From Mermis nigrescens (taxonomy: Eukaryota > Nematoda > Enoplea > Mermithida > Mermithidae): a stretch of 64,000 nt of DNA. The stretch is taken from the NCBI GenBank assembly GCA_036768485.1, contig JAVLUZ010000273.1, positions 4,259,391-4,323,390 of the forward strand. The letters are read 5' to 3'. Both the position numbers and the translations under genes were made by a program. Below the pieces are notes generated by a model, which did not search any database, was not told the DNA's origin, and saw only the letters and a list, made by a program, of their open reading frames with translations. Shown here piece after piece: positions 1-43,107 of this stretch. Within the stretch, counting starts at the first letter, position 1. Every line of letters starts with the position of its first letter.

Positions 1-564
1 CCATCTTTTCCAAAAACAGTTACAAATATGTGTGTAAAACATGTGTAAAACATGTTTTTCAATTGCAAAATAGCATTTGTCGGCGTTTTACATTGTCTAC
101 TTTCATTTGAATTCGCTTTTGGCGCCACTTTTTTCAAAAGATATTGAAATTTTCGATAATTTTTCCAAAAAATCTGGCGCGAAGCGCCGGAAAATACGAG
201 ACATCTGAGTGGAAGAATGTTTTATAAGCTTGGATTTCCTGTATTTGTAGCATTTGACGCGAAACATCGACAATTTTTTAGAAATTATATTCCTAAATAG
301 AAGAATACTATGCTGAAAAAGCTGTTTCTGTTCTTGAAATCGTTTTATAACCTATTCTCTGAGCAAAAATATGGCTTTAAGACCGCCAAGAAAGTAAATA
401 AATGTCATTAATAGGCATTATCCGGAAACATTTGAGAAATTATGATCAATGACGGCCAAAAATAATTGCAATTACATATTCATTCCTTATCTCGCCAACT
501 TTTTTGGCCAATGGTAGGTGGGGGATGGGGAGCGGCCGCCCCCCCCACTCCCTAAATCCGCCCA
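1..564 (-). mobile_element. MITE family B copy, cut by the window edge
   Basis: The inverse orientation of the 8-kb copy: it runs from a truncated start to ccctaaatccgccc near 564, with the ggcgcgaagcgcc hairpin at 176-188 and the tatctcgccaac block. Confidence 0.82.
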
Positions 565-670
565 TGATAAAATTCGATTCACAAAAAAAACACAATTTAT
601 CCCTCAATTTAACTTTTTATAATGTTCAAAATTTCCTTTCAACACGCCACGACTGACAATTCATACGAGT

Positions 671-1133
671 AATGTACCCAGTGTTTTTTTGTACAAGGTC
701 CGTTTGTACATGTACAAAGATGGTCCCTAAAAGTCTTTGTACATTTCGTACACACAAATTTTTGGGTACTATAATGTAGTACAGTAGCGATTTTAGTGTG
801 GCAAAAACAGAGTTGTTCGACCTTTGGTTACGTATTTTAGCAATTTCTAGGTTTCTGAGGGCAAAAATCAGTTATAATCGTCTCAAAACGGAGCGAAGCG
901 CCTAAAAATTTGGCATTTTCCCTTTCAAAATGCAATTTCTGAAATTATAAAGATATATAGAACACACAATTGCCTATTTTCGGCGCGGAGCGCCGAGAAA
1001 TTTTTGCGATCGAACTTTTTTTGCAGTTTTTGTCTTCCAAAAAATCTTTGTACATGTACAAAGACGGTCCCCAAAAGTCTTTGTACATCGCGAAAAATCT
1101 TTTGCCGAATACGAAAAAAACCGTGAATGTACC
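671..1133 (+). mobile_element. MITE family A (CAGTGTTTTTTTGTAC ends), AATGTACC duplication
   Basis: The element at 679-1,125 has inverted ends CAGTGTTTTTTTGTAC and (degenerate) acgaaaaaaaccgtg. AATGTACC is found exactly on both sides. Palindromic tgtacatgtacaaaga boxes lie near each end, and GGCGC hairpins at 890-902 and 981-995. Confidence 0.88.
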
Positions 1134-1217
1134 TAGTCATTGATAAAGCGATAATGTCCGATTTGAAATTTAAGATAAGCGCAAAACAGCTAGTCTGTTT
1201 CAAAATTATTGAAGCTT

Positions 1218-1552
1218 TTTTACAGTAAGTTGATTCGAAGACAGCAAATATTCAGCCAATCGGTGTAGGGCCTTTCATCCGGTTGGCTATCGTCTATTGC
1301 ACGTCATTTGGCTCTTAAACCTTGTGTTTTGGCACTCTGGGTCAGCTTGGCTCTTAGAAACTTAGAGCGTAACCGGCAGCCTCGTGCAGGAAAAATATCT
1401 ATACAACGCGCAAAGTCGAACTCCGTGCGGCGAAGTTTAAAATGTTGCACAGCTCATTGTACAATTAGCGAATCAGTTGATACGAGAGGCGGGTGGGTAT
1501 TAAGAAACAGCTCTTGGCCGATTGGCTGAATTTTTAATACTTTCGAATCACC
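1218..1552. mobile_element. Inverted-repeat element of ~330 bp
   Basis: ATTCAGCCAATCGG at 1,251 is mirrored by CCGATTGGCTGAAT at 1,518, and the similarity extends outward as ttgattcgaa versus ttcgaatcacc. The interior is GC-richer than its surroundings. A MITE is likely; no target duplication was seen. Confidence 0.55.
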
Positions 1553-1962
1553 ATAATGTGAAAAAGTCTCAACAATTCTGAAACAGACTGAAGGTACTGA
1601 TTTTTAATCAGTTCTGTCGAAAAATGAATGGAAAAACAGCCTCAGCTCTAAAAAACATAAAATCTAGAGTACAATGATCAACCCATACACGATAAATAAG
1701 ATGAAGGAAGAGTGAACACATGTGTGCACACGGTCAAAAGTTCTGGGAGATGGGTAACCAAACCGCCTGGAGGGGTAGGGGTAAATAGGATCATAATTTT
1801 GTTATTCAATGTCAATTTTAATACTTATGTATTTCATTCTATTTAATTCTCCATATTAAATTCGCATGAGAAAAATAATAAGGGCGGTGGATTGACTTGC
1901 AGCATCGAATACAGTGCTTTCTACAGAATTTGAAAAATAAACAGCCTAATGATTTTATTTAG

Positions 1963-2330
1963 GAACGCTTTTTCACTTCCTAAACGCACGATTCCTGAAG
2001 AGTATCCTGACATGCTTTAGTTTAATAAAACGCGACCTAAACACTTGGGTCGGACCGTTTACGACTCAACGCATGTTCCTAAACGGACGCGTGATGATAG
2101 CGCGCGTGTGCGCAGTATGTGCACAATATGATATATATTAATATTGATTACACTCGTTCAATTCATATGCATATCATATTGTGTTGTGTGCATAATGCGC
2201 ACACACAGTATCACGCGTCTGTTTAGGATCGCGCGCTGAGTCCTAAACGGTTCGACCTAAGTGTTTAGGAAGCGTTTTCTTAAAGTGATACTCTTTAGGA
2301 ATCGTACGTTCAGGAAGTGAAAAAGCGTTC
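1963..2330. mobile_element. Palindromic MITE, 368 bp
   Basis: GAACGCTTTTTCACTTCCT at the left is mirrored at the right, and similarity continues inward through ctaaacacttgggtcggacc and the cgcgtgat blocks almost to the centre near 2,150. No open frame. Confidence 0.75.
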
Positions 2331-2604
2331 AATGTTTATTGTTTAGATTTCGTAGTGAGCAATGTACATATGGAATAATGAAAAAAAATTGGATGAATGA
2401 ATTAAACAATCTGCCGCTTGAAAAATAGTATAAGTACTTGAAATTATGATTTTAGATGTCGTTTGACGCCTTTTCATAGTTCTAGCAACAGGTTTTCGTC
2501 CAAAAAGGCCCTAAGTGGTATGCGTTTCAAAAGTCCTAGTAGGGGGATACCCCTAGTGTGCACGTGTGGGTGAACAGTAAAAGGTAAGCATATGTAAAAT
2601 TTAC

Positions 2605-34541
<31,937 letters not shown>

Positions 34542-34627
34542 AATAACTTTGCCTAACCTAGTGAACATTAAAACCAGAAATGAACAACGGCGGCATTTAT
34601 ACACATAGGGAGGGTGAGAGGGGTTAT

Positions 34628-34750
34628 AACTAGAGCTGCACGCAGGTACTCGAACAGGTACCCGAGTACTCGAGCATACCCGGGTAGAAAATAAGTTTAC
34701 TACCGGTACCCTACGGGTACCCGGGTATACCCGGGTACCCGAATCCCTAA
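34628..34750. mobile_element. GC-rich transposon terminus just upstream of MLK exon 1
   Basis: tagagctgcacgcaggtact followed by gggtacccgggtatacccgg repeats. It begins 87 bp upstream of the MLK start codon, so it lies in the promoter or 5' UTR region. The layout is hAT-like. Confidence 0.5.
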
Positions 34751-35640
34751 TATAAAATGGAAAATTAGCACTGCAGTTATACAATATCTGCTAAGAATTG
34801 AATTAGAAACCTAGAAACATATTGCTTCTAAAGTGCGACTGAATCACAATGTAAATGTGATTTGATATAATCGACCGTAAAATGTTAAATAGCGAGTCTG
34901 TTAATATTTCCTATTATCACAATATATCGTGTATCCCGTCTAGGCATATTCCATTATTCAGCTCTTTAGTTACATTATTTTATTTGTGCCGAATTCTTCT
35001 TATTCTTCATTGTAAACAAATTTAAACAAGAAATCATCTGTTAGCGACGCTTTTTTATAATGCATTCACTTCTGTGACCATTATATAAATTTAAACTGCA
35101 ACTTTTATTCACATCGTGCGCGCAACTGTTTTAGTTAGACCTGGTTCAAAGCCTATCGATGTTCCAAATGCAGTCAGCCATAGGCGTAGCCAGGGGGGCA
35201 TTGGGGGTACCTGCCCTCCGAAATTTTTCAGGAAATATTGTTGATTTTTTTGTTGCAATAATGTATGTCCAGAAAACTGAGTTCAAAAAGGCAAAAACGT
35301 CAGAATTTTCCGCGCCGAGTCATAATTATTTATTGCTATATAGATCCAACAAATTTAAAAGATTGAATCAGCTAAAATAATCCAGCCCTCCACATTACTT
35401 TATTAATTTAATGCACTATTTGTTCGTTTAATGAAACTGCGCATGCTTGTTGAGCATGATAGTAAAAGTGCGAAAATGATTGTGAACCAAGTTGTCTATT
35501 CTCTGCTTTGTTTGTCTTTTGTGTACCAGTTTGTCTATTCTTTGGTTCGTTTTTCTTTCTTTACAAGGACACATAATCCTATTTTAATTGGAAGGAATGG
35601 CCAAATTTTCTTATGTTTTTGCGCATTTTTTGTTCTATGG
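34751..35640. other. Upstream of MLK, nothing recognised
   Basis: AT-rich. It should contain the MLK promoter if 34,541 is the true start. No TATA or initiator can be assigned with confidence. Confidence 0.45.
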
Positions 35641-36084
35641 ACTGCATTTTGTTAATTAGAAGGCCACAAATGGGCCTGAAGACGGTAAGAACAAAATTTT
35701 TATGGATACATCTTTCTATATCTTATTGGCAGCGACCCGTTGCTGCGCTACGTATCTAGCAGAGGTCGAAAAACGCATTTCAGATCAGTTTGTGCAATGT
35801 AGGAGTTCATCAATTTTAAGTGTTTCTGGGCTTGCTACCGAACCGAGATTTGGCCGATTTTTCGAAAATTTTAACCTTACTATTTAACATTAAAATGTTC
35901 TTTTACAAAATTTTCCGGGACTCTGCCCGGATCCGCTCGCCACCTCAGACGTCCCGCGGCCATAAAATCTCGTTGTACATGTGCAACGAGATTTTAGGAG
36001 AACAAGCCATGTAAAAGGGTTCGGAATTTCTAAAAATTCTCGGCGTTTCGCGCCGGCATCTATTTGTCTGCTTTATATGATTTA

Positions 36085-37260
36085 GAAAGAAGAAAGAGAA
36101 GAAAGAAATTTTATTACTAATACACCAAGAGATAAAATGCAAAATGACAAAATACATAATACACGTTTACGAACTAGTAACGGGACATGCGAGTCAATGG
36201 AATGACAAGTTTTACGCGCGCCCCACAAGATATCTAGATAAATCAAAGTTTGCTAATCTAGATTTGAATATGTTTAGGTTAGGGGAAGAAACAATGAAGT
36301 CAGGTAGATCGTTCCAAACTGCGATGTATTTGTAAAAGAAATCAAACTTCTCTAAATTAGAATGTACAACAGGTATTACTAATTTAAATCTATTAATGCC
36401 GAGGTAATATTATGATTAAATACAAAAAAATCATCAGCTTCCAAACATGATTTGTGACAAATAATCTGATACATCATACACAGACAAATTTGCAAGCGTC
36501 TTAATTCAAGTCTGCACAATTTAAGTTGTATTAAACGATCCTCGTAAGAAAGAATATTATTATAACCGAAAATATATTTAGTAAATCTACGTTGAACAGC
36601 TTCAGTCGATCTATATCACTAATATAAGAAGGGTTCCATACACTACAACAGTACTCTAATAAAGGTCTAACATAACAACTATAAGCTTTAACAAGGTTAC
36701 ATTTATCACGCTAAAAAATGATTTGCGTATTAAAATACATCTGGAGAAAGCTTTTTATCAAAGAATTATAATGTTCCTTAAATTTTAAATTTCGGGAAAT
36801 CAAAACTCCTAAATCACGGACAAACAAATCACTAGAAATAATTTCCCCATTTAGTCTATAAATAACTTTTTGATTATTATTACCCAAATATAGAACTTGA
36901 CTTTTGGTTCGTGAAATAGGTAAATCCCATGTAATTGCCCACTCAAAAATCTTAAATCAGACTGTAATAATCTATAGTTACGACTAATATTGAAAATTTT
37001 GATATCATCAGCAAACATATAAACCGTGCTATAAATATTATCACATATGTCATCGATAAAAATCGAAAAGAGCGTAGGTCCAAGGACACTTCCTTGGACG
37101 ACACCGCCAGTAACAGGCACGTAACCTGAAAAAGACTGATTAATGCGAACACACTGAGAACGATTGAACAAATAGGCCTTTAACCATGTAAACAAATTGC
37201 CCTTTATTCCATATCCGTTTAACTTAATGAGAAGTTTTTCACTATTTACTTTATCAAATT
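36085..37260 (-). mobile_element. 5'-truncated non-LTR retrotransposon (LINE) with reverse transcriptase remnant
   Basis: On the minus strand the insert starts inside the reverse transcriptase at motif A (KFDKVNSEKLL) and continues GYGIKGNLFTWLKAYLFN, GGVVQGSVLGPTLFSIFIDD and VYMFADDIKIF, with the active-site ADD. Frameshifts follow, then YLGNNN, RDLGVLISRNLKFKEHYNS and near the end FYKYIAVWNDLP. The 3' end has AATAAA and a TTTC-rich tail. Short ttta duplications flank it, and the same locus without the insert is preserved in a related repeat at 47.5 kb. It resembles Jockey/CR1-type elements and is inactive. Confidence 0.88.
36851..37195 (-). pseudogene. Reverse transcriptase fragment (motifs B-C)
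   Basis: The longest intact frame of the truncated LINE carries GGVVQGSVLGPTLFSIFIDD (motif B) and FADDIKIF (motif C, catalytic aspartates). The frame is lost soon after motif D. Endonuclease and ORF1 are absent because of the 5' truncation. Confidence 0.85.
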
Positions 37261-37977
37261 TTTAAGCGTTATAAATTGAGTTTAATGTGCAAAAACGTCA
37301 AAATTTTCCGGCGCATAGCGCCGCCAGTTACTGTTCTTTCTCTTTGTAAAGCTCCAGCATTGCGTTTAAAAGCCTGAATCACTCAAAATATCTTCAGTCA
37401 AAGTAAGTAATTCGCAGTTTTCTTGTTAGAAGCTTGAATTGTCAAAAGTGTTTTGTACAAATTTGATAATTTTCTGCTCTATCAGATTATTAGTATTCAC
37501 AGAGCTACAAACTGTTAAGGGTGGAAAAAATGACTAAATTTCTTACGCTTTGCGCCACTTATGAATTCCGAACTGTTTGTCAATAGAAAGGCCGTAAATT
37601 CTACACGAAAACGTTTATGCCCCCGAACCAAAATTCTGACTACGTCTGTGCAGTCAGCTCCAGATAGACTTAGACTTGTTTTTGAATAAATTTTCATTTC
37701 CGATTGATTTCAAAATTGCTTTTCGTCAATGTGTTTTCCTGCTTCAAATGTTTTAATGACGCTATGAAGATACAAAACCTGCTTCACAATTTTTGGCTTT
37801 GAATTATGAAAATGACTTAAATTTCATTAAATGCATACGAATTCTTCAGATTGAAGCCTTGATTTTATTTAATCTTGCACAAATTTTTCAATAATTTTAC
37901 TGCTTAAATATCAATTTGCCCTAGACCTCACTGTCAACTGTAAATAAACGATGTTCACTGCATTCTCTTTTATCTTA

Positions 37978-38060
37978 GGTCCTACCGGGTATACCTGGGT
38001 ACCGGATACCCGGGTACCGGAGTACCAGATTACCGGAATGAAATAGCTGGGTACCCGGGT
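37978..38060. mobile_element. GC-rich GGGTACCC island
   Basis: ccgggtatacctgggtaccg and gggtacccgggtagtaaaat units. It may be the opposite end of the element beginning at 34,628, but there is no duplication to prove it. Confidence 0.45.
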
Positions 38061-38104
38061 AGTAAAATTTGCAAAGTGTGCATTTATGTTTATGACCACC
38101 GAAC

Positions 38105-38545
38105 CACAATTCAAGGGGGTGAGGGGGTATTACCCTCACCTCAGGGTCCGAGACTTGAATCACTGTCGGACGATTTTGAGCTATCAAACATTTTCTGCAT
38201 GATTTTTGGGCATAAAAGCAGCAAAGATGTTAAAATTTTTTTGGCGCTTCGCGCCGACTAATACATTTCAATTTTGTCTACCCATAAAATACCTAGAATG
38301 AACTTAAAATGATCTAAAAAGTCAAAATTTTCGATGAATTCTCATATTTTTTACTTACAAGATAGACGAAACTAGTCAGAATGGGACAAAAAGTAGTTAA
38401 AAATGCAGTTTTTCACATTAAAACATGCTATATAGGATGTTTTAGCCATTTTTCATCTTTGACCGCAAAAAAGGCTAGATTCTAAATTAAGTGATCCTTA
38501 ATTTTAGGATTTCACCACCCCTGAACTTCCGACCTTGGGAAACTA
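38105..38545 (+). repeat. Repeat family D copy
   Basis: It matches the 15.2-kb copy over more than 400 bp in the same block order, including ggcgcttcgcgcc at 38,243-38,255 and gggaaactatgaacc at the end. Confidence 0.78.
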
Positions 38546-38554
38546 TGAACCAGG

Positions 38555-38615
38555 TTCAACCGGGTATGCGGGCACGGCCCCGGCCCGGCCGGTCATTAAG
38601 CGTCTGGGCCGGGGC
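38555..38615. mobile_element. GC-rich GGCCCCGGCCCGG island
   Basis: aggttcaaccgggtatgcgg followed by cggccccggcccggccgg. It is of the same type as the 19.7-kb and 20.8-kb hAT ends but solitary. Confidence 0.45.
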
Positions 38616-38639
38616 CTGATTATTCTATTTAGCTTTTCT

Positions 38640-40140
38640 GGAGAATAACATTTCGCGCTTCGTTGCCGATAGAGATTAATTCATTTAAAAAATGTAGAAA
38701 GCATAATTGAAAGAAGCTAGAATGAGCTTAGCAGCAAGTGACTGATTATTTGTTGATAGATTATATTGTTGTCAATTACTCGCTCTCTATTATTGCCTTT
38801 TCTATGCAATTTATTTTATTTCCTTAATGTTTATTTAAGCACACTAAACTCATGTCTGCTCACTTAATTATACGTTTATTCCCACCATTTATCTCTGCAT
38901 GATATCATAACCAGGTTTCAAACTATTATTTTTTCAGAATTTTAAAAGATTTTACAGCTTCACGAATTATTTTCAATTAAACTCATCGAATTTTGGCCGC
39001 ATTTTAAAGTATTCAAGCCATAATCTCAAAGCTGCTTTCTTAGTTCCTCCCTGATGGAGACTAAACTGGTCAAAGGTATGCGGTAAGCTTAACGCAGCTT
39101 ATGTAGCTTAGGTTAAACGACATACTTTTGCCTTAGTTTCAAAAGCTCACTTAATTGCTATTGTTTCATAACGGATAAAAATGTTCGATTGTGCATAAAA
39201 TAAATACTCTCTTTTACCAGACTTCTCCACGTTTAAAATTTTTATTTTTAGACAATAAGCTATATAATGAACGGAGTTCAAAATATAGAATGCTTAATTT
39301 CTAATTAATTTCTGAATTTCCAATCTCTTACCTTACATAATATCTTTATTCCTTAGTTTCTTAACTAACTAATGATCTTAGTTTGCTCCTCATGTTCTTT
39401 GCTGTAAAAATAATGAAAGCGGCGAATTTTCTAAACAAAAAGAACAACACTTGAATCCTGTGTACTGACCATTATGCAGAACACTGGGACTTAAGGGAAT
39501 CGAAGACAAAAATGAGTGAGGCAAGAAATTTGGAGTAATTTTTATGTCTCAAAGATTTACTTAGATTTCCACCTCTTCTGTCATATTTATACTTTAAATC
39601 AATTTAAACTGTTGAGTAACTTTTTTACAGCTTCTTTCAAGTTTTTCTTGTGGCACGAACTCTCGTCGTGCGCAATATCTACATCAGTTCAGACATTTTA
39701 GTGAGAATGAATAAATGATTGACTCACGGTAGCAAGAAACAATTCTATCAGTTTTCAGGACAACGTCTGATCTAGTAAACTAGCAAGAATATAAAATGTT
39801 ATTGCGAAATATCAAGCATGCTCCTGAAATAAGTAAAAATTAAGATGCTAGCAATTTTAACTTAACATACTGTGGAGTGTGAAATACAATTTTCTAAAAA
39901 CCTACAAAAAAGATCAATGCAGGATTGCTTATCTACATATATTTTCAAAAACGTCACTGTAATCCAGCAAAAACGCGCAATTTATCACTACCTAATGCAG
40001 AAAGCTTCTTACGACAAAAATGAAAAATAAAGAGATAATTTCCACTATGTTGTTTAAGATAAAGCCTGAAATATCTTAAAATAATATTGTGATAAGCTAA
40101 GAGCTAAATGACCAAAAACGCAATTCACTGTAATAAAAAT
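38640..40140. other. Intergenic, nothing recognised
   Basis: 1.5 kb of AT-rich DNA with no frame, tandem repeat or terminal repeat that could be supported. Confidence 0.55.
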
Positions 40141-40149
40141 CCTGGGTTT

Positions 40150-40500
40150 TAGCGCCCCCCCCCGACCCCAAAATCTCGATTTTACCCCTGGCGGCCACAT
40201 CTGACCTTGTGCATCTATGAGCGACGAGGTTTTGGGCCAAGAGCTATGGATACGCGTCTAAAACATCATTTTTTGGTGTTTCTGACGATGTTCGATCTTT
40301 CTAGAAAGTAAAAAGATAAAAAAATTCGAAAATAACGAAAAAGTTCGGATAAATTAGACCATATAGTCACAAAATTGGTATATGGCCCGAAGCGCCGAAA
40401 CTTGACATTTTTGAGCAAACAAGTAGCTAGAAACGTTTAAAACAACACTTTTTCATGAATTTTTCCTCAACACCAATAACAAATATAAAATTAGGAATCA
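40150..40500 (-). repeat. Repeat family C copy, inverse, diverged
   Basis: gcgcccccccccgacccc is followed by ggtgtttctgacgatgttcg, the gcccgaagcgccg hairpin and a tgagcaaacaagtagctag block. It lies in the intergenic region. Confidence 0.65.
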
Positions 40501-40882
40501 ATGCGCCGGAAAATTTTAAAATTTTGGCTTTCTAAATTGCATTTGTTTTTACATTACAAAAATTGGCGAAATCCGTTTAGAAGATTATGATTTTCAATTA
40601 TGGTTAAGTTCTAGAGCAAGTTATGGCATTCGTGTAGCTAGTTCATATATGTATTACCATAGTCATATTATAAGGGCATATGTGTGCAGTCGGTAGCATC
40701 TGAGGAAACGATAGAAAGTTGCTGCCAACCAGATTCGAAACATGGACCTCTTGCTTCAAAGCCCAGAACCTTAACCAATCGACTAATGCTGGTTTATTTC
40801 TATAAAGAATGCAAGGTATTCGTATTTTTGCATTGGTTTACTAGCTGATTAGGCTTAGCCTTAGTATCATGAACTGACCAAA

Positions 40883-42237
40883 ATGTTGGTGCCAGAGTTT
40901 AAAATAAGCCTGAGTAATGGAATGCAACGAGCAGAGCGAGCGAAGCGAGTGACGCGAGTTGCATTCCATTACCTAGGCTTATTTCAAAGGGAAAAGGTGA
41001 AATCCGGAACCAGAACCAGACAGTACAAATGGGTAAAATCTGGAACTGGAATCAGACACAGAACAAATGGGTAAAATCCGGAACCGGAACTAGACTCAGG
41101 ACAAATGGGTAAAATCCGGAAGCAGGACCAGACTCAGGACAAACGAGTAGAATCTGGACAATGAAAAAATCAGGACAATGTATTACATATGGAGGGTCAA
41201 ACTGGCCAGGATGGGACAAAGTGGGTAAAATCCAGACAATCAATCAGGACAATAACAAAATCAATACAATGGGAGTGGGGTAGTTCCGAAACTGTGCGAG
41301 GGTGCACAAAGGGGCCTAATAGGGGTTAACAACCGCCACCAAGGTCCTTGAGCGCCACCAAGATTCACAAGCACCACTAAGGTTCACAAGCGCCACTGGG
41401 GTTCACAAGCGCCAACAAAGTCCATGAGCGCCACTGATGTTTACAAGCACCACTGGGGTTCACAAGCGCCACCAGGGTTCACAAGCGCCACTGAGGTTCT
41501 ACAAGCGCCACCAAGGTCCACAAGCGCCACCTAGGTCCACAAGCGCCACTATGGACCTCGGTGGTGCTTGTTGACCCTGGTGGCGCTCATGGCACCTAAG
41601 TGGCGCTTGTGAACCTCAATAGCGTTTGTGAACTCTGGTGGCGCTTGTGAACCCCGGTGGCGCTTGTGAACTCCGGTGGCGCTTGTGAGACATCAGTGGC
41701 ACTCATGGACCTTGGTGGTGGTTGTGAAGAACCCCAGTGGCGCTTGTGAACCTCGGTGGCGCTCATGGACCTTGGTGGCGGTAGTGAACCCCCATCAGGC
41801 CCCCTTTGGGCACCCTCGCATAGTTCCGGAACTACCCCACTTCCATTGTACTGATTTTGTCATTGTCCTGATTGATTGTCCGCATTTTGCTCAATTTGTC
41901 CCGTCCCGGCCAGTTCGACCCTACATACCTATCTAACATTCTTCTGATTTTGTCATAGTCCTGATTGATTGTCCGGTCCCAGCCAGTCCGACCCTACATA
42001 CCTAACACATTGTCCTGATCTTTTTATTGTCCTGATTGATTGTCAGATTCTACCCATTTGTCCTGAGTCCGGTTCCGGTTTTTACCCATTTGTCCTGAGT
42101 CTGTTCCGGACTTTACCCATTTGTCCTGAGTCTGGTTGCGGTTACGGTTCCGGATTTTTCCCATTTGTTCTATGTCTGGTTCTGGTTCCGGTTCCGGATT
42201 TTACCCACACGCTATTTTAAACGCTGGCACCAACGTT
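40883..42237. mobile_element. Foldback element made of inverted minisatellites (1.35 kb)
   Basis: The termini gttggtgccagagtttaaaa and ttttaaacgctggcaccaac are inverse. Next inside are ~36-bp units (gggtaaaatccggaaccgg, agactcaggacaaat) on the left, mirrored at 41,870-42,210. The inner arms are ~21-bp units (cacaagcgccaccaaggt / ggcgcttgtgaaccccggtg) at 41,335-41,800, meeting at about 41,555. The left end also holds a 90-bp hairpin with gagcgagcgaagcgagt in its loop. The layout is that of FB/Galileo-type foldback transposons. No transposase. Confidence 0.88.
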
Positions 42238-42249
42238 TTGGTCAGTCAC

Positions 42250-43100
42250 ATGAATCTACAGATAGCAGAAACAATCCGAGCACTGCCTTATTTGTTTTCG
42301 ACTTGACTTGAATCGAGCCAGTTGGGTGGCAGCTTTCAACGGATACTATTTGCTGTATACGCACTTATAACGTGGCTATCTTAATACAAATGTGAACCAG
42401 CTGCACCAATGCCCAAGTTATCGATAAAAGTGCTGCGATCAACGCGGCGCGCCGGGAACATCAATAAGAAAGGTTAAAGATAGGAAGAACGCATTTTTGC
42501 ATTGCAAAAATTTTTCACAATGTGAACGAAGACCGAAATTTCCTTCCACATCTCGAAATTCTGGTTTACGAAAACAACTAAAAGTGGAAAAAACTGTGGT
42601 TTTTATTCTAATACAGAACCAGCTACAGTAAAAGTTGAAGGCTTTTTAATGTTATTTGATGTGTAGCATGCGAGCTAAGCTTATCTTATTCGCCTGTCTA
42701 AATCTTGACGTCCAGTACAACACGCCATGGACCAAGTGGACCCTATAGTCCGTTTCACATACCTTTGTGCGTAAATTCTAAGAACTTACGATAGCTGCTA
42801 CAATCGCAATCTGTCAGCCTATTGTCGGAAATTGTTTTAAAATTTATGACCGAAGTTGTGTGAAACAGACTATAGGTCAAAGGCCCATCAAAGCAAGACA
42901 AACTATATCTACGCGAAACTATGGAAAGTTACTTATCTCTTTGGGTACGTTGTGTGCATACATACTTGAAAACCCATATTGCGTTATTTGTCATACAAAG
43001 CCACTTTGACAATAGGTGAGAACGGACGGGAAATATGCAAAAAACGAAAAATTCGTTGGTGTTTTGCACATAGCGCTGCGAATTTGAACATACCGCTTAG
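42250..43100. other. Intergenic, nothing recognised
   Basis: It contains a short phrase (cgtttcacatacctttgtgc) that recurs loosely near 49,270, hinting at an old repeat. No gene. Confidence 0.5.
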
Positions 43101-43107
43101 GCTGGAA

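Larger units (their letters stand above)
35640..37700 (+). repeat. Repeat family H copy, split by the LINE
   Basis: 35,640-36,084 and 37,261-37,700 together match 47,165-47,830 block for block (aacgcatttcag, gttcatcaattttaagtgtt, gagatttggccgattt, then ttaagcg..ataaattga and the cggcgcatagcgccg hairpin at 37,309-37,323). Confidence 0.82.

Noticed and set aside
1308..1529. 73-codon plus-strand protein
   Set aside because: It lies within an inverted-repeat element and has no recognisable motif.
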